From Pseudomonas argentinensis (lineage in GTDB: Bacteria; Pseudomonadota; Gammaproteobacteria; Pseudomonadales; Pseudomonadaceae): a DNA stretch of 64,000 bases. The stretch covers positions 3,844,001 through 3,908,000 of the forward strand of contig NZ_CP056087.1 in NCBI RefSeq assembly GCF_001839655.2, in the 5' to 3' direction. A model generated the notes under the pieces. The model was given only the letters and a program-made list of their open reading frames with translations. It made no database searches and was not told the DNA's origin. A program made the translations under genes and the position numbers. The first letter of the stretch is position 1; the number at the start of each line of letters is the position of its first letter. Below are positions 8,919-18,242 of this stretch, piece by piece.

Positions 8919-9003
8919 GAACCACATAAAAAGCCTTTTAAAACAGTAATCTGAAAATTTCGTGCTCTGCAATGGGCGAACGTTCAGCATACGCGAGCGA
9001 CCG

Positions 9004-9792
9004 ATGACCAGATTTCAGACCACCTTTCCGTGCGACATCACCTTTTCCCGCCTGGTTCGCTGCAATCTGGCGTTTTGGCTGACGATGACGCTTGCCCTGA
9101 TGAGCGGTACCGCCCTGGCCGAAAAAGACCCGTTGCGTTTTTCCATCATCGAAAGCGGTGTCATGCCGATGGTGCAGATCCGCGAGGGCCAGGCAGTCGA
9201 CGGCATACTTCGTGATCTCTCCCTGAGCCTGGCCGACAAGGTCGGTCGCCAGGCCGAGTTGTTGGTGCTGCCGCGCATGCGCGTGCACCGCGCGTTACTG
9301 AACCGGGAGATCGACGTGCGCTGCTACGTCAATCCGGACTGGTTGACCGATACCTATTCCGGTTACCTGTGGAGCGCTCCGTTCATGGTGCAGCGCGACC
9401 TGCTGGTCAGCCGCTCCGCGCAACCGGTCAACCCGGAGAGCCTTGACGGCCAGTCCGTCGGCACCGTCCTGGGCTTCAACTACCCGACCCTCAACACCCT
9501 GTTCGACAATGGCCAGTTGCGGCGCAACGATGCGCGAACCCAGGGCCTGGTTCTACGCAAGCTGGCAGCCGGACGTTACGATTATGCGATCAGCAACGAA
9601 CTGGCACTGTTGTGGTTCAACCGAGGCCGCAGCGACGCCGACAAGCTTCACGAAGTCCACGAGCTGACGCGCGACGAGGTGGCGTGCCTGGTGCGCGACG
9701 CGCCCGACCTACCGACCCAGGCGCTGCTCGAGGCGATGCGGCGAATGCAGGAAAACGGCGAGTTCACTGCCATCCTGCAGCGCTACCGCTGA
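9004..9792 (+). CDS. Periplasmic solute-binding protein, amino-acid type (SBP_bac_3)
   Basis: A 262-residue protein starting at the ATG at 9004. A long signal peptide ends near residue 39 (hydrophobic LAFWLTMTLALMSGTALA). The mature part has the two-lobed family 3 pattern: an N-terminal RFSIIESGVMPMVQ strand, a middle SLDGQSVGTVLGFNYP hinge and a C-terminal lobe ending in a helical tail. No ABC permease or ATPase genes adjoin it, so it belongs to the many solitary family 3 binding-like proteins of Pseudomonas, which may serve as sensors or act with distant transporters. The ligand cannot be told from sequence. It is divergent from ahpC. Confidence 0.8.
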   Translation: MTRFQTTFPCDITFSRLVRCNLAFWLTMTLALMSGTALAEKDPLRFSIIESGVMPMVQIREGQAVDGILRDLSLSLADKVGRQAELLVLPRMRVHRALLNREIDVRCYVNPDWLTDTYSGYLWSAPFMVQRDLLVSRSAQPVNPESLDGQSVGTVLGFNYPTLNTLFDNGQLRRNDARTQGLVLRKLAAGRYDYAISNELALLWFNRGRSDADKLHEVHELTRDEVACLVRDAPDLPTQALLEAMRRMQENGEFTAILQRYR

Positions 9793-9878
9793 ATGTCGGG
9801 CAGGCCGACGAGGTTTTCTCGGCCTGCCAATGTGTGAATAATGCCCCGCCTGATCCGCCGCCCCCGATGAGGTAAACC

Positions 9879-11075
9879 ATGAGTGGCTCCGCCCACGCCG
9901 CCCCGCGCCTGAGCGCAGGGGCGATTCTGCTGATCGAACTGGCCCTGGCACTGGGCGGCTTCGCCATTGGCACCAGCGAATTCTCCATCATGGGCCTGAT
10001 GCCCAACGTGGCCCAGGATCTGGGCGTCAGCGAACCCCAGGTCGGCCATGTGATCAGCAGCTACGCCCTGGGTGTGGTGGTCGGCGCGCCGATCCTCGCA
10101 CTGCTGGGCTCGCGCCTGCTGCGCAAGCACCTGCTGTTGCTGCTGATGAGCGTGTTCGCCGTGGGCAACCTGGCCAGCGCCCTGGCGCCCGATTACCTGT
10201 CGCTGCTGGTGTTTCGCTTCTTTGCCGGCCTGCCCCACGGCGCCTATTTCGGTATCGCCATGCTGGTCGCTGCCTCCATGGCGCCGCCCCACAAGCGCGC
10301 CAAGGCGGTCAGTCGGGTTCTGATGGGCCTGAGCGTGGCAATTCTGGTCGGCAACCCCCTGGCCACCTGGCTGGGCCAGAGCGCCAGCTGGCGCTTCGCC
10401 TTCGCCCTGGTCAGCGTAATCGCCCTGGCCACCGTGGCGATGATTGCCCTGCTCCTGCCGCTGGACCGCAGCGAGGTGCGCAGCAGCCCGATCAACGAAC
10501 TGCGTGCCTTCAATCGCGCACCTATCTGGCTGGCACTGGGCATCGGCTCGATCGGCTTTGCCGGCATGTTCTGCGTGTTCAGCTACATGGCGCCAACCCT
10601 GCTGGAAGTCACCCGGGTCAGCCCGGGGATGATTCCGGTGGCCATGGCGATATTCGGTGTCGGCTGCATTCTCGGCAACATGGCCGGCGGCTGGCTGTTC
10701 GACCGCCTGCGCTTCAAGTCGGTGGCCTGGATCCTGCTGTGGAGCGCGCTGGTACTGCTGGTGCTGCCGACCGCCACCCACTCGCTGTGGACGGTGCTGC
10801 CGGCGATTCTCGCCCTGGGCACCATCGCGGCCCTGTCACCCGCCTTGCAGACCCACCTGATGGACGTGGCCACCGGCGCCCAGACGCTCGCCGCGGCGTC
10901 CAACCATGCTGCCTTCAACATCGCCAATGCCCTGGGCCCGTGGCTCGGCGGCCTGGCGATCAGCGCCGGTTTCGGCTGGACCTCGACAGGCTATATCGGC
11001 GCGGCGACGGCGGTCGCCGGCCTGCTGGTGTTCGCCTGGGCATGGAAGGTGCAGAAGGCCCAAACCTCGGCCTAG
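9879..11075 (+). CDS. MFS transporter, DHA1 (AraJ/YdhP-like) family
   Basis: A 398-residue membrane protein with about 12 hydrophobic segments, the usual size for drug:proton antiporter family 1. The first helix contains GFAIGTSEFSIMGLMP, a hallmark of the AraJ/PbuE/YdhP subgroup, and the loop between helices 2 and 3 carries the basic SRLLRKH form of MFS motif A. It probably exports a small metabolite or drug from the inner membrane. Its stop codon is shared, on the palindrome CTAG, with the stop of the convergent monooxygenase gene. Substrate unknown. Confidence 0.88.
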   Translation: MSGSAHAAPRLSAGAILLIELALALGGFAIGTSEFSIMGLMPNVAQDLGVSEPQVGHVISSYALGVVVGAPILALLGSRLLRKHLLLLLMSVFAVGNLASALAPDYLSLLVFRFFAGLPHGAYFGIAMLVAASMAPPHKRAKAVSRVLMGLSVAILVGNPLATWLGQSASWRFAFALVSVIALATVAMIALLLPLDRSEVRSSPINELRAFNRAPIWLALGIGSIGFAGMFCVFSYMAPTLLEVTRVSPGMIPVAMAIFGVGCILGNMAGGWLFDRLRFKSVAWILLWSALVLLVLPTATHSLWTVLPAILALGTIAALSPALQTHLMDVATGAQTLAAASNHAAFNIANALGPWLGGLAISAGFGWTSTGYIGAATAVAGLLVFAWAWKVQKAQTSA

Positions 11076-12373
11076 ACCGAGCTCACTTCGAGCACCGGCT
11101 GCGCAGGAGAAGGCTTGCACCAGGCATGCAGCGGCGCCGCCCCCTTGCCCGACAACAGCCAGCCGGTACGCGCCCCGACCAGGGTGGTCACGGCATGCTG
11201 GCGGCCCAGGGGCAGATGCCGCGCTACGAACAGCGCGCTGTCGCGCAGCACCGCCAGCCAGGCGCTGTGGGACTGGAACAACGGCGTCAATAAACGGCTG
11301 GCCTGGCGGTAGTAACGCAGGTGAGCGCCCCGCACCGCGCCGTAGACGGCAAAACAGGCCGCAGGATCGGCAGCTTGGCCGGGGCCGCAAGCGCCCAGGG
11401 CGTCGGCCAGCGCCACGGCGTCGACCAGGGCCATGTTGGCGCCCTGCCCCAGCTGCGGGCTCATGGCATGGGCGCAGTCACCGATGGCCAGCACCCGGCG
11501 GTCATTCCATTGGTGCATGCGCACGTCGGCGTAGCTCGCCAGCATCAGCCGCTCCGGCGTATCGATGGCGTGCAGAAAGGCGTCGGCCGGCTCGCCTGCC
11601 AGCTTTCGCACCGAATCCTTCCAGGCCTCCAGGCCCGCCTGCTGCCAGGCAGCGTGGCTGGCCACCGGCAGGCTCCAGAACAGGCTGCTCAGCTTGGTTT
11701 GCCGCTGGCTGTGGGTCACGCCGGTCGGCATGATGCCGAACATCTGCAAGCAGCCGCGGTACCACTGACGCAGGTCCGTGGAATCGGCGCCATCCGGGGT
11801 CGGCACGATGCTCCACAACGCGCCCCAGGGGTAGGCCTTGACTGTCTGGCGCACCTGCATCTGGGCACGCAGCTGCGAGCGGGTGCCGTCGGCCAGGATC
11901 AGCGCTCCGTGTTCGCCCAGCACCGACTCGTTGCCCTGGCCATCGTCGGTGAGCAGACGCACATGGGTGGGCGCCTGCACGAAGCGTGAAATCGATACGC
12001 CGGTACGGATGGTCACCCCGGCTGCCCGTGCCGCGCCGAGCAAGGCGGTCATCAACACCCCGCGGTGAATGCCGAGGCCAAAGGAATCGGCCTGCCAGTG
12101 AGCGTAGCGGGTGTCGAGAATCACCCGCCGCGCGCAGGCCGAGGTGCCGAACAGGCGGCTGACCGGCGCGCCAAGCGCGGTGCATTCATCGAGCAGACCG
12201 AGGTGGCGCAAGGCCGCGAGCCCCGAGGGCTGCAGCAGAATGCCGGCACCTACCGGCTGCAGGTCGGCAACGCGTTCGTAGAGGGTGACCGACCAGCCCT
12301 GGCGGGCCAGCAGGATGGCGCTGGCCAATCCTGCGGTGCCGGCGCCGACGATCGCAATGGGTAAATCCTTCAC
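11072..12373 (-). CDS. FAD-dependent aromatic-type monooxygenase
   Basis: A 433-residue flavoprotein starting at a GTG (12371-12373) that gives a typical KDLPIAIVGAGTAGLA N-terminus; a longer frame to 12481 would overlap the next gene and adds an atypical leader. Visible class A flavin monooxygenase motifs are GAGTAGLAS near residue 10, the DG motif in LILADGTRSQ near 180, and the GD motif GDCAHAMSPQLGQG near 310. It should hydroxylate a small aromatic or related substrate using NAD(P)H and oxygen. There is no catabolic cluster around it, so the substrate is not predictable. It is convergent with the MFS gene and lies just downstream of a lipoprotein gene. Confidence 0.87.
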   Translation of the reverse strand: MKDLPIAIVGAGTAGLASAILLARQGWSVTLYERVADLQPVGAGILLQPSGLAALRHLGLLDECTALGAPVSRLFGTSACARRVILDTRYAHWQADSFGLGIHRGVLMTALLGAARAAGVTIRTGVSISRFVQAPTHVRLLTDDGQGNESVLGEHGALILADGTRSQLRAQMQVRQTVKAYPWGALWSIVPTPDGADSTDLRQWYRGCLQMFGIMPTGVTHSQRQTKLSSLFWSLPVASHAAWQQAGLEAWKDSVRKLAGEPADAFLHAIDTPERLMLASYADVRMHQWNDRRVLAIGDCAHAMSPQLGQGANMALVDAVALADALGACGPGQAADPAACFAVYGAVRGAHLRYYRQASRLLTPLFQSHSAWLAVLRDSALFVARHLPLGRQHAVTTLVGARTGWLLSGKGAAPLHAWCKPSPAQPVLEVSSV

Positions 12374-12407
12374 GGGCACATCCTGTGCGGTATCGAGAAG
12401 GGCGATT

Positions 12408-12836
12408 CTACCTCGCCGGCTCGGGAAGAATGTCGAAGCCGCCACGGTTCTGGCTGACGATGCGCAGATTGGCCACGCCACCGGCCTCGATCTTCACCGC
12501 CACCTCGCGGTTGAGGCGCCCCTTGCCGCACAGGGTCTGGTCTTCGCTGTCGGCGGCGATGCCGACGATGCGATTGCCCGCCGGCACCTGGAAGCGGCCC
12601 CGTTCACCGACGGCGATACGCGCCGCCAGCTTGCGGTCGACCAACACGGCCACGTAGCAGCCGCCGCCCATGAGCCCCAGATCACGGGTGACCAGCACTT
12701 CGCCGCCGCCCTGTACCGGTTCCTGATAGGCACGCAGGCGCTCGCTCGGGATGTCGGTGATCTTTTCAGGATCGGCCTGGTAGGACGAGCAACCGGCCAG
12801 GAGCAGCAGGGGCAGTACGGCATAGATCAGACGCAT
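12408..12836 (-). CDS. Small outer-membrane-type lipoprotein, unknown function
   Basis: A 142-residue protein starting at the ATG with a CCGGAG ribosome binding site upstream. The leader MRLIYAVLPLLLLAGCSS contains a clear lipobox (LAGC) with the lipidated cysteine near residue 16; the +2 serine favours sorting to the outer membrane. The mature part has glycine-rich GGGCYVAVLVDRKLAARI and RFQVPAGNRIVGI segments and two further cysteines, predicting a small beta-rich domain. I do not recognise a named family with confidence. It precedes the monooxygenase gene on the same strand with a 34-base gap and may be co-transcribed with it. Confidence 0.8.
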   Translation of the reverse strand: MRLIYAVLPLLLLAGCSSYQADPEKITDIPSERLRAYQEPVQGGGEVLVTRDLGLMGGGCYVAVLVDRKLAARIAVGERGRFQVPAGNRIVGIAADSEDQTLCGKGRLNREVAVKIEAGGVANLRIVSQNRGGFDILPEPAR

Positions 12837-12995
12837 GGGGTCTCTCCGGAGAATCGCGAGGGTGGCGAGCAACAGGCTCTGCTCACAGACAAGCACATTG
12901 CCATAAGCGTGCAATAAATCCATCGCCATGGACGCGCTGGCTTGCACGAGTCGGCAGCACCATAATGGCGCCTCACACCTCAACGAGCGACCCTC

Positions 12996-13922
12996 ATGGA
13001 CACGCGCAAGAACATCGATGGCCTGGCCGGCGGCCTGATGGTTGGCCTGTGCATGATCTGGGGCATGCAGCAGGTGGTACTCAAGGCCGCCGCCGACGAC
13101 GTGGCACCGGTGCTGATGCTGGCTCTGCGCTCGGGCATCGCCGCGCTGCTGGTGGCCATGCTGATGCTATGGCGACGTGACGGGCTCGGGGTGAGCGCCG
13201 GCAACTGGCGGCCCGGGCTGGTGGTCGGTTTCCTGTTCGCCCTGGAGTTCATGCTGGTTGGCGAGGGGCTGCGCCACACCAGCGCTTCGCACATGGTGAT
13301 CTTTCTCTACACGGCGCCGATCTTCGCGGCGCTGGGGCTGCACTGGCGGTTGCCTGCCGAACGCCTGCGGCCCCTGCAGTGGCTGGGTATCGGCATCGCT
13401 TTCATGGGCATCCTGGTGTCGTTCGCCGGGCGTTCCGGCGGTGTGGAAACGACGGATGCAGGCCGCCAGCTGTATGGCGACGTCCTCGGCCTGCTCGGTG
13501 CCATGGCCTGGGGCGCGACCACCGTGGTGGTGCGCGCTTCGCGGCTGTCCAACGCGCCGGTCACCCAGACGCTGTTCTACCAGTTGCTGGGCGGCTTCGT
13601 GCTGCTGATCCTGGCCTGCGCGGTGACCGACCAGCTGCGTTTCAATCCCACGCCTATAGCGGTGGGCGGGCTGATCTTCCAGGCGTTGCTGGTGTCGTTC
13701 GCCAGTTTCCTGGCCTGGTTCTGGCTGCTGCGCAACTACCTGGCGTCACGCCTGGGGGTGTTGTCGTTCATGACCCCGATGTTCGGCATCCTGTTCGGCG
13801 TGGTGCTGCTGGGCGAGCCGCTGGAGGTCAACTTCATCCTCGGTGCCCTGCTGGTGCTGTGCGGCATCCTGCTGGTCAGCGGCTATGAATGGCTGAGCCA
13901 ATGGCTCAAGCGGCGCGCGTGA
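12996..13922 (+). CDS. EamA/DMT-family permease
   Basis: A 308-residue protein with ten hydrophobic segments arranged as two EamA halves (about 12-140 and 155-295), each ending in a conserved proline/glycine-containing helix such as FMTPMFGILFGVVLLGE. This is the usual size of RhaT/YdcZ-type drug/metabolite transporters, which commonly export amino acids or other small metabolites. The start lies after a short intergenic region shared with the divergent lipoprotein gene. Substrate unknown. Confidence 0.9.
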   Translation: MDTRKNIDGLAGGLMVGLCMIWGMQQVVLKAAADDVAPVLMLALRSGIAALLVAMLMLWRRDGLGVSAGNWRPGLVVGFLFALEFMLVGEGLRHTSASHMVIFLYTAPIFAALGLHWRLPAERLRPLQWLGIGIAFMGILVSFAGRSGGVETTDAGRQLYGDVLGLLGAMAWGATTVVVRASRLSNAPVTQTLFYQLLGGFVLLILACAVTDQLRFNPTPIAVGGLIFQALLVSFASFLAWFWLLRNYLASRLGVLSFMTPMFGILFGVVLLGEPLEVNFILGALLVLCGILLVSGYEWLSQWLKRRA

Positions 13923-14029
13923 TAGCGGGGAGTGAATACAGCCTTAGCTGCTGATCAGGAGCGATGGATGTCGTCGCTAAGCGCCTTGACCATCCGAAAA
14001 GCGCTCAGCCACCGGTCTGTGGTGAGCAG

Positions 14030-14082
14030 GTGGGAACGCCTATTTATGCCCAAGATTTTTCGCGCGCATGGCGCGCGCCCAC
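14030..14082. repeat. Short GTGGGA...CCCAC palindromic repeat, copy 1
   Basis: Ends GTGGGAACGC and GCGCGCCCAC pair with each other and enclose the segment TTTTTCGCGCGCATG, which is also present in copy 2. It resembles REP-like hairpins common between Pseudomonas genes. Confidence 0.6.
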
Positions 14083-14140
14083 ATAACCTGGGGCCAGTAG
14101 GCATTTTGCGTCAGCAGGTTCAGCGTAGAGATGAATACGC

Positions 14141-14190
14141 GTGGGAGCGGGCCATGCCCGCCATTTTTCGCGCGCATGGTGCGCTCCCAC
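14141..14190. repeat. Short GTGGGAGCG...CGCTCCCAC palindromic repeat, copy 2
   Basis: A 50-base hairpin with perfect 9-base ends GTGGGAGCG and CGCTCCCAC and the same TTTTTCGCGCGCATGG core as copy 1. It lies 14 bases past the stop of the HIT gene (minus strand), so it may also help terminate or stabilise that transcript. Confidence 0.68.
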
Positions 14191-14204
14191 TAATGTCGCT
14201 TCGA

Positions 14205-14645
14205 TCAGGCGCTCTGAAAACGCTTGACCAGCCTGGCCTGCAGCTTTTCCAGCTCGGCGGGGTCGGCCTTGCCGCTGGCATGGGCGTGCAGCCCCTGCTC
14301 GCTGAAGCGCGGAATCACGTGCATATGGATATGGAACACCGTCTGCCCGGCAGGCGCACCGTTGAACTGGGCGATCTGCACGCCATCGGGCTGTAACTCG
14401 TCGGCCAGCAAGCGGGCGACCTTCTGCACCGCCAGGGTCAGCTTGGTCAGGTTGTCCGCGTCGATCTCCAGCAGGTTGCGGGCTTCGGCGCGCTTGGGGA
14501 TCACCAGGGTATGGCCAAACGACTGCGGGAACAGATCCAGGAACACCAGCACGTCGTCGTCTTCGTACAGCTTGTAGCAAGGCATCTCGCCGCGAATGAT
14601 CTTGGCGAAGATGTTCTGCGAATCGTAATCGCCGTAAAGGCTCAT
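14205..14645 (-). CDS. HIT-family nucleotide hydrolase/binding protein
   Basis: A 146-residue protein counted from the second ATG, which has GGAG seven bases upstream; the ATG five codons earlier has no such signal. The histidine-triad motif is HIHMHVIPR near residue 100, and the N-terminal NIFAKIIRGEMPCYKLYED and DLFPQSFGHTLVIPKR segments are typical of the Hint/Fhit superfamily. Such proteins hydrolyse nucleoside phosphoramidates or dinucleotides in the cytoplasm. No operon partner is apparent. Confidence 0.93.
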   Translation of the reverse strand: MSLYGDYDSQNIFAKIIRGEMPCYKLYEDDDVLVFLDLFPQSFGHTLVIPKRAEARNLLEIDADNLTKLTLAVQKVARLLADELQPDGVQIAQFNGAPAGQTVFHIHMHVIPRFSEQGLHAHASGKADPAELEKLQARLVKRFQSA

Positions 14646-14718
14646 GGGCTTCTCCATCGCGTTGTGAACGTGCTCGCACCATACCGGCTCGGCCGGCTGG
14701 TGCGAAGCAGTCAGCTAC

Positions 14719-16002
14719 TCAACGCTCCTTGCGCAGTAACGTCAGGCCGATGATCACGCCCACGCCGCACAGGGCGATCAGGTAGTACGCCGGGCCCAGC
14801 GGGCTCCACTTGACCAGCAGCGACACGGCCACCGGGGTCAGGCCGCCGAACACCGCATAGGACATGTTGTAGGAGAACGACAGGCCGCTGAAGCGCACCG
14901 GCGCCGGGAAGGCATGCACCATCACGAAGGGCACCGCGCCGATGGTGCCGACGAACAGGCCGACCAGCGCATACAGCGGGAACAGCCGTTGCGGATTGGC
15001 GTGCAGGCCGCTGTAGAACAGCCAGGCACAGACCGCCAGCGCCGTGCAGCCGACCACCAGCACCCGGCCGGCGCCGATACGGTCGCACAGGGCGCCGCTG
15101 ATGATGCAGCCGATACTGAGCATGACGATGGCCAGGCTGTTGGCCTTCAGCGAGGTGACTGCATCGAAGCCGTATAGGGTCTGCAGGAAGGTCGGCGTCA
15201 TCAGGATCGCCACCACGATGCCGGCCGACAGCAGCCAGGTCAGCAGTGCGGAAATCGCCACGCTGCCGCGATGGTCGCGCACCACGGTTTTCAGCGGCAG
15301 TTCCGCGGCCAGGGCCTTGCGTTGCTGCATTTCGGTGAACACCGGGGTTTCGTGCAGCCACTGGCGCAGGTACATGGCGAACAGGCCGAACACGCCGCCG
15401 ATCAGGAACGGCACGCGCCAGGCCCAGTCCAGCACCTGCTCGGCGGTGAACACGCTGTTGATCAGCGTGGCCATCAGCGAGCCGAGCAGGATGCCGGTGG
15501 TCAGACCGCAGGTCAGCGTGCCGCAGGCGTAGCCGATATGCCGCGCCGGCACGTGCTCGGAGACGAACACCCAGGCGCCCGGCACTTCGCCGCCGATCGC
15601 CGCACCCTGGATGATGCGCATCAGCAGCAGCATCAACGGCGCGAGGATGCCGATCTGCGCGTAGGTCGGCAGCAGGCCCATGATCAGCGTGGGCACCGCC
15701 ATCATCAGGATGCTCAGGGTGAACATGCGCTTGCGGCCGATCAGGTCGCCGAAGTGCGCCATGATGATGCCGCCCAGGGGGCGTGCCAGGTAGCCGGCGG
15801 CGAAGATGCCGAAGGTCTGCAGCATGCGCAGCCAGTCGGGCATGTCCGGCGGGAAGAACAGCTTGCCGACGATGGTGGCGAAGAACACGTAAATGATGAA
15901 ATCGTAGAATTCCAGGGCGCCGCCGAGTGCGGACAGGGACAAGGTCTTGTAATCGCTACGAGTCAGGGGCCGGCCGGGTGCCGACGAGGCTGCAGATTGC
16001 AT
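14719..16002 (-). CDS. MFS metabolite:H+ symporter (MHS family)
   Basis: A 427-residue protein with 12 predicted membrane helices. The first helix reads GGALEFYDFIIYVFFATIVG, a signature of the MHS branch (ProP, KgtP, ShiA, citrate permeases), and the motif A loop is HFGDLIGRKRMF. A second characteristic stretch, RIIQGAAIGGEVPGAWVFVSEH, follows helix 4. The protein probably imports an organic acid or osmolyte with protons. Nothing nearby reveals the substrate. The gene is alone on the minus strand and divergent from uppP. Confidence 0.9.
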   Translation of the reverse strand: MQSAASSAPGRPLTRSDYKTLSLSALGGALEFYDFIIYVFFATIVGKLFFPPDMPDWLRMLQTFGIFAAGYLARPLGGIIMAHFGDLIGRKRMFTLSILMMAVPTLIMGLLPTYAQIGILAPLMLLLMRIIQGAAIGGEVPGAWVFVSEHVPARHIGYACGTLTCGLTTGILLGSLMATLINSVFTAEQVLDWAWRVPFLIGGVFGLFAMYLRQWLHETPVFTEMQQRKALAAELPLKTVVRDHRGSVAISALLTWLLSAGIVVAILMTPTFLQTLYGFDAVTSLKANSLAIVMLSIGCIISGALCDRIGAGRVLVVGCTALAVCAWLFYSGLHANPQRLFPLYALVGLFVGTIGAVPFVMVHAFPAPVRFSGLSFSYNMSYAVFGGLTPVAVSLLVKWSPLGPAYYLIALCGVGVIIGLTLLRKER

Positions 16003-16230
16003 GGAGGGAATTCTCGGAGGTCTACGGAGCCGCGGTGCGCTTGGCCCGCGGGGCGCTCACGATAGCAAATTCGTGGCCCGAGGGCAGCGCTGCGACGCAG
16101 CCGAATCGGGCTCGGCAAGTAAATTGTGTGCGTGCATGTCAGCTTACCGACAGGTTGCGAGGGAGAAAATGCGCCCTCGCCGGGTCATACCCGCAGTCCG
16201 CATCCGTTAGCTCCCTCATTAAGGAACCCC

Positions 16231-17028
16231 ATGGACTGGCTACATCTGCTCGTTCTTTCGCTCATCCAGGGCGTTACCGAATTCATCCCCGTCTCCTCCT
16301 CCGCGCATTTGATCCTGCCCTCGCAATTGCTCGGCTGGCCGGACCAGGGCCAGGCCTTCGACGTCGCCGTGCATGTCGGCACCCTGACGGCCGTGGTGCT
16401 CGCCTTCCGCCAGCAGATCGCCGCCATCGTCAGCGGCTGGCTGGGCCATGTGTTGTACCGCCGCGCCAGCCCGGAAAGCCGCATGGGCTGGATGATCATC
16501 CTGGCCACCATTCCAGCTGCGGTGGCCGGGCTGGTATTCGAATCGCTGATCGAGCAGTACACCCGCTCCATGCTGGTGATCGGCACCACCACCATCGTCT
16601 TCGGTCTGGTGCTCTGGTGGGCCGACATGAACGGCAGCCGCGACGCCGACATGAGCCGTATGACCTGGCGCCACGCCCTGCTGATCGGCCTGGCGCAGAT
16701 GATCGCGCTGATTCCCGGCACTTCGCGCTCGGGCATCACCATGACCGCGGCGCTGATGCTCGGCTTCGACCGCAAGAGCGCCGCGAGTTTTTCCTTCCTG
16801 ATGTCGATCCCGCTGATTCTCGCCGCCGGCAGCCTCAAGGCCCTGCACCTGATCGAACAGGACGATGGCGCCCATTGGGGCGACATGGCGTGGGGCATCG
16901 GCCTGTCGTTCATCTCGGCGTTCCTGTGCATCAAGCTGTTCCTGGCCGCGCTCGATCGCATCGGCATGCTGCCCTACGTGATCTACCGCCTGATCCTCGG
17001 CACCTTCCTGCTGTTTGTGGCGCTATAG
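16231..17028 (+). CDS. uppP: Undecaprenyl-diphosphatase (BacA/UppP)
   Basis: A 265-residue polytopic membrane protein starting at the ATG with AAGGA eight bases upstream. Both catalytic signatures are present: QGVTEFIPVSSSAHLIL at residues 10-26 and PGTSRSGITM near 165. It dephosphorylates undecaprenyl pyrophosphate at the inner membrane and so recycles the lipid carrier for peptidoglycan and O-antigen synthesis; extra copies raise bacitracin resistance. It is a single gene divergent from the MHS transporter. Confidence 0.96.
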   Translation: MDWLHLLVLSLIQGVTEFIPVSSSAHLILPSQLLGWPDQGQAFDVAVHVGTLTAVVLAFRQQIAAIVSGWLGHVLYRRASPESRMGWMIILATIPAAVAGLVFESLIEQYTRSMLVIGTTTIVFGLVLWWADMNGSRDADMSRMTWRHALLIGLAQMIALIPGTSRSGITMTAALMLGFDRKSAASFSFLMSIPLILAAGSLKALHLIEQDDGAHWGDMAWGIGLSFISAFLCIKLFLAALDRIGMLPYVIYRLILGTFLLFVAL

Positions 17029-17074
17029 GATTCTGGTCGCGCAGGTCGAGCGCCGCGACACCCGGCAAGCGTGC

Positions 17075-17102
17075 CCTGGGTATCGCTGCGCTCGATACCA
17101 GG
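17075..17102. repeat. Inverted repeat (GGTATCG/CGATACC) downstream of uppP
   Basis: CCTGGGTATCG and CGATACCAGG flank a short loop about 50 bases after uppP. The stem has one bulge and no T run, so it looks like a dispersed intergenic palindrome, not a terminator. Confidence 0.5.
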
Positions 17103-17237
17103 CTACCGGCGGGCCAGGCGTTACCTTCTCCTACACCCCGACGCTGCGCTGCCCAGCGAAGCACCAGAGCGGGCGACGCCGGCTACGGGCATGCTTATTG
17201 CCTGACTCTCGAACCCGTTACGAGAAGGCGTGCCCCC

Positions 17238-18242
17238 ATGCAGCACTCCCACCTGACCACCCTCCATGCCGTCGTGCTGGCCCTGGATACGCTCTGCCAG
17301 GACGGCACCTGCATCGATGAACTGCTGGCCGGCAGCGGCATCGCCGCTGCCGACCTGCAGCGCCCCGAGATGCGCATCAGCATCGCCCAGGAACGCCAGG
17401 TATTTCGCAACGCCACGGACCGCTGCCAGGATCTCGGCCTGCTGCTGGGCCGGCGCATGCATGTGTCGTCCTACGGGCTGCTGGGTTTCAGCCTGCTGTC
17501 GGCGGCGAGCCTGGGTGAGGCGCTGGAGGTGGCGTTCAGCTTTCCCGCATTGCTGGGCACCCTGTTCACGCTGCAGCTACGCCGCGACGGTGCGCAGGCG
17601 TGGATCGAAGCCCGCGATTACCGCGACGCCGCGGAACTGTCCACCTTCAACACCGAGTTCTGCCTGGCCTCCCTGAAGCTGATCTGCGACGACCTGCTCG
17701 GCCGCCCACTGCCACTGACGAGCGCTCGCTTCACCCATAAGGCGCCCCGCTACCAGCGCCAGTACACGCGCGATTTCGCCTGCCCGGTGCAGTTCAATGG
17801 CGCCGACAACGCGATCGTCTTCGCCAGCCAGTGGCTAGACCGCCGCCTGCCCCTGGCCGACCCGGTGACGCACCGCGACACCCTGCAACGCTGCCACCAG
17901 TTGAACCGCGAATTTCTTTCCCACCAGGCGCTGATCAACCGCGTGCGCCAGCTGCTCGCCAGTCAATTGCCCGAGTCGCCGGGGCTCGATGGCCTGGCGC
18001 GCCAGCTGCGCTGTTCCTCACGCACCCTGCGCCGTCAGTTGCAGGAAGTGGGCACCAGCTACCAAAGCCTGCTCGACGAGCTGCGCTTCGAGCAGGCCCG
18101 CCGCCTGCTCGGGGAGCAACGCCTATCCATCGCGCGCGTCGCCGAAGCCCTGGGCTACAGCGAGACGGCCAGCTTTCGCCACGCCTTCCAGCGCTGGAGC
18201 GGCACCTCGCCGAGCCGCTATCGGCGCCCTGCCCTGGCTTGA
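17238..18242 (+). CDS. AraC-family transcriptional regulator (OruR/ArgR-like N-terminal domain)
   Basis: A 334-residue protein. Residues 1-190 form the 'arabinose-binding domain of AraC' type ligand module found in OruR-like regulators. The C-terminal 90 residues carry two helix-turn-helix units, LDGLARQLRCSSRTLRRQLQ and SIARVAEALGYSETASFRHAF, ending in the conserved GTSPSRYRR. It lies 163 bases upstream of, and in the same direction as, the acetylpolyamine-type deacetylase gene, which makes polyamine or amino-acid metabolism a reasonable guess for its regulon. That link is inference. Confidence 0.9.
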   Translation: MQHSHLTTLHAVVLALDTLCQDGTCIDELLAGSGIAAADLQRPEMRISIAQERQVFRNATDRCQDLGLLLGRRMHVSSYGLLGFSLLSAASLGEALEVAFSFPALLGTLFTLQLRRDGAQAWIEARDYRDAAELSTFNTEFCLASLKLICDDLLGRPLPLTSARFTHKAPRYQRQYTRDFACPVQFNGADNAIVFASQWLDRRLPLADPVTHRDTLQRCHQLNREFLSHQALINRVRQLLASQLPESPGLDGLARQLRCSSRTLRRQLQEVGTSYQSLLDELRFEQARRLLGEQRLSIARVAEALGYSETASFRHAFQRWSGTSPSRYRRPALA

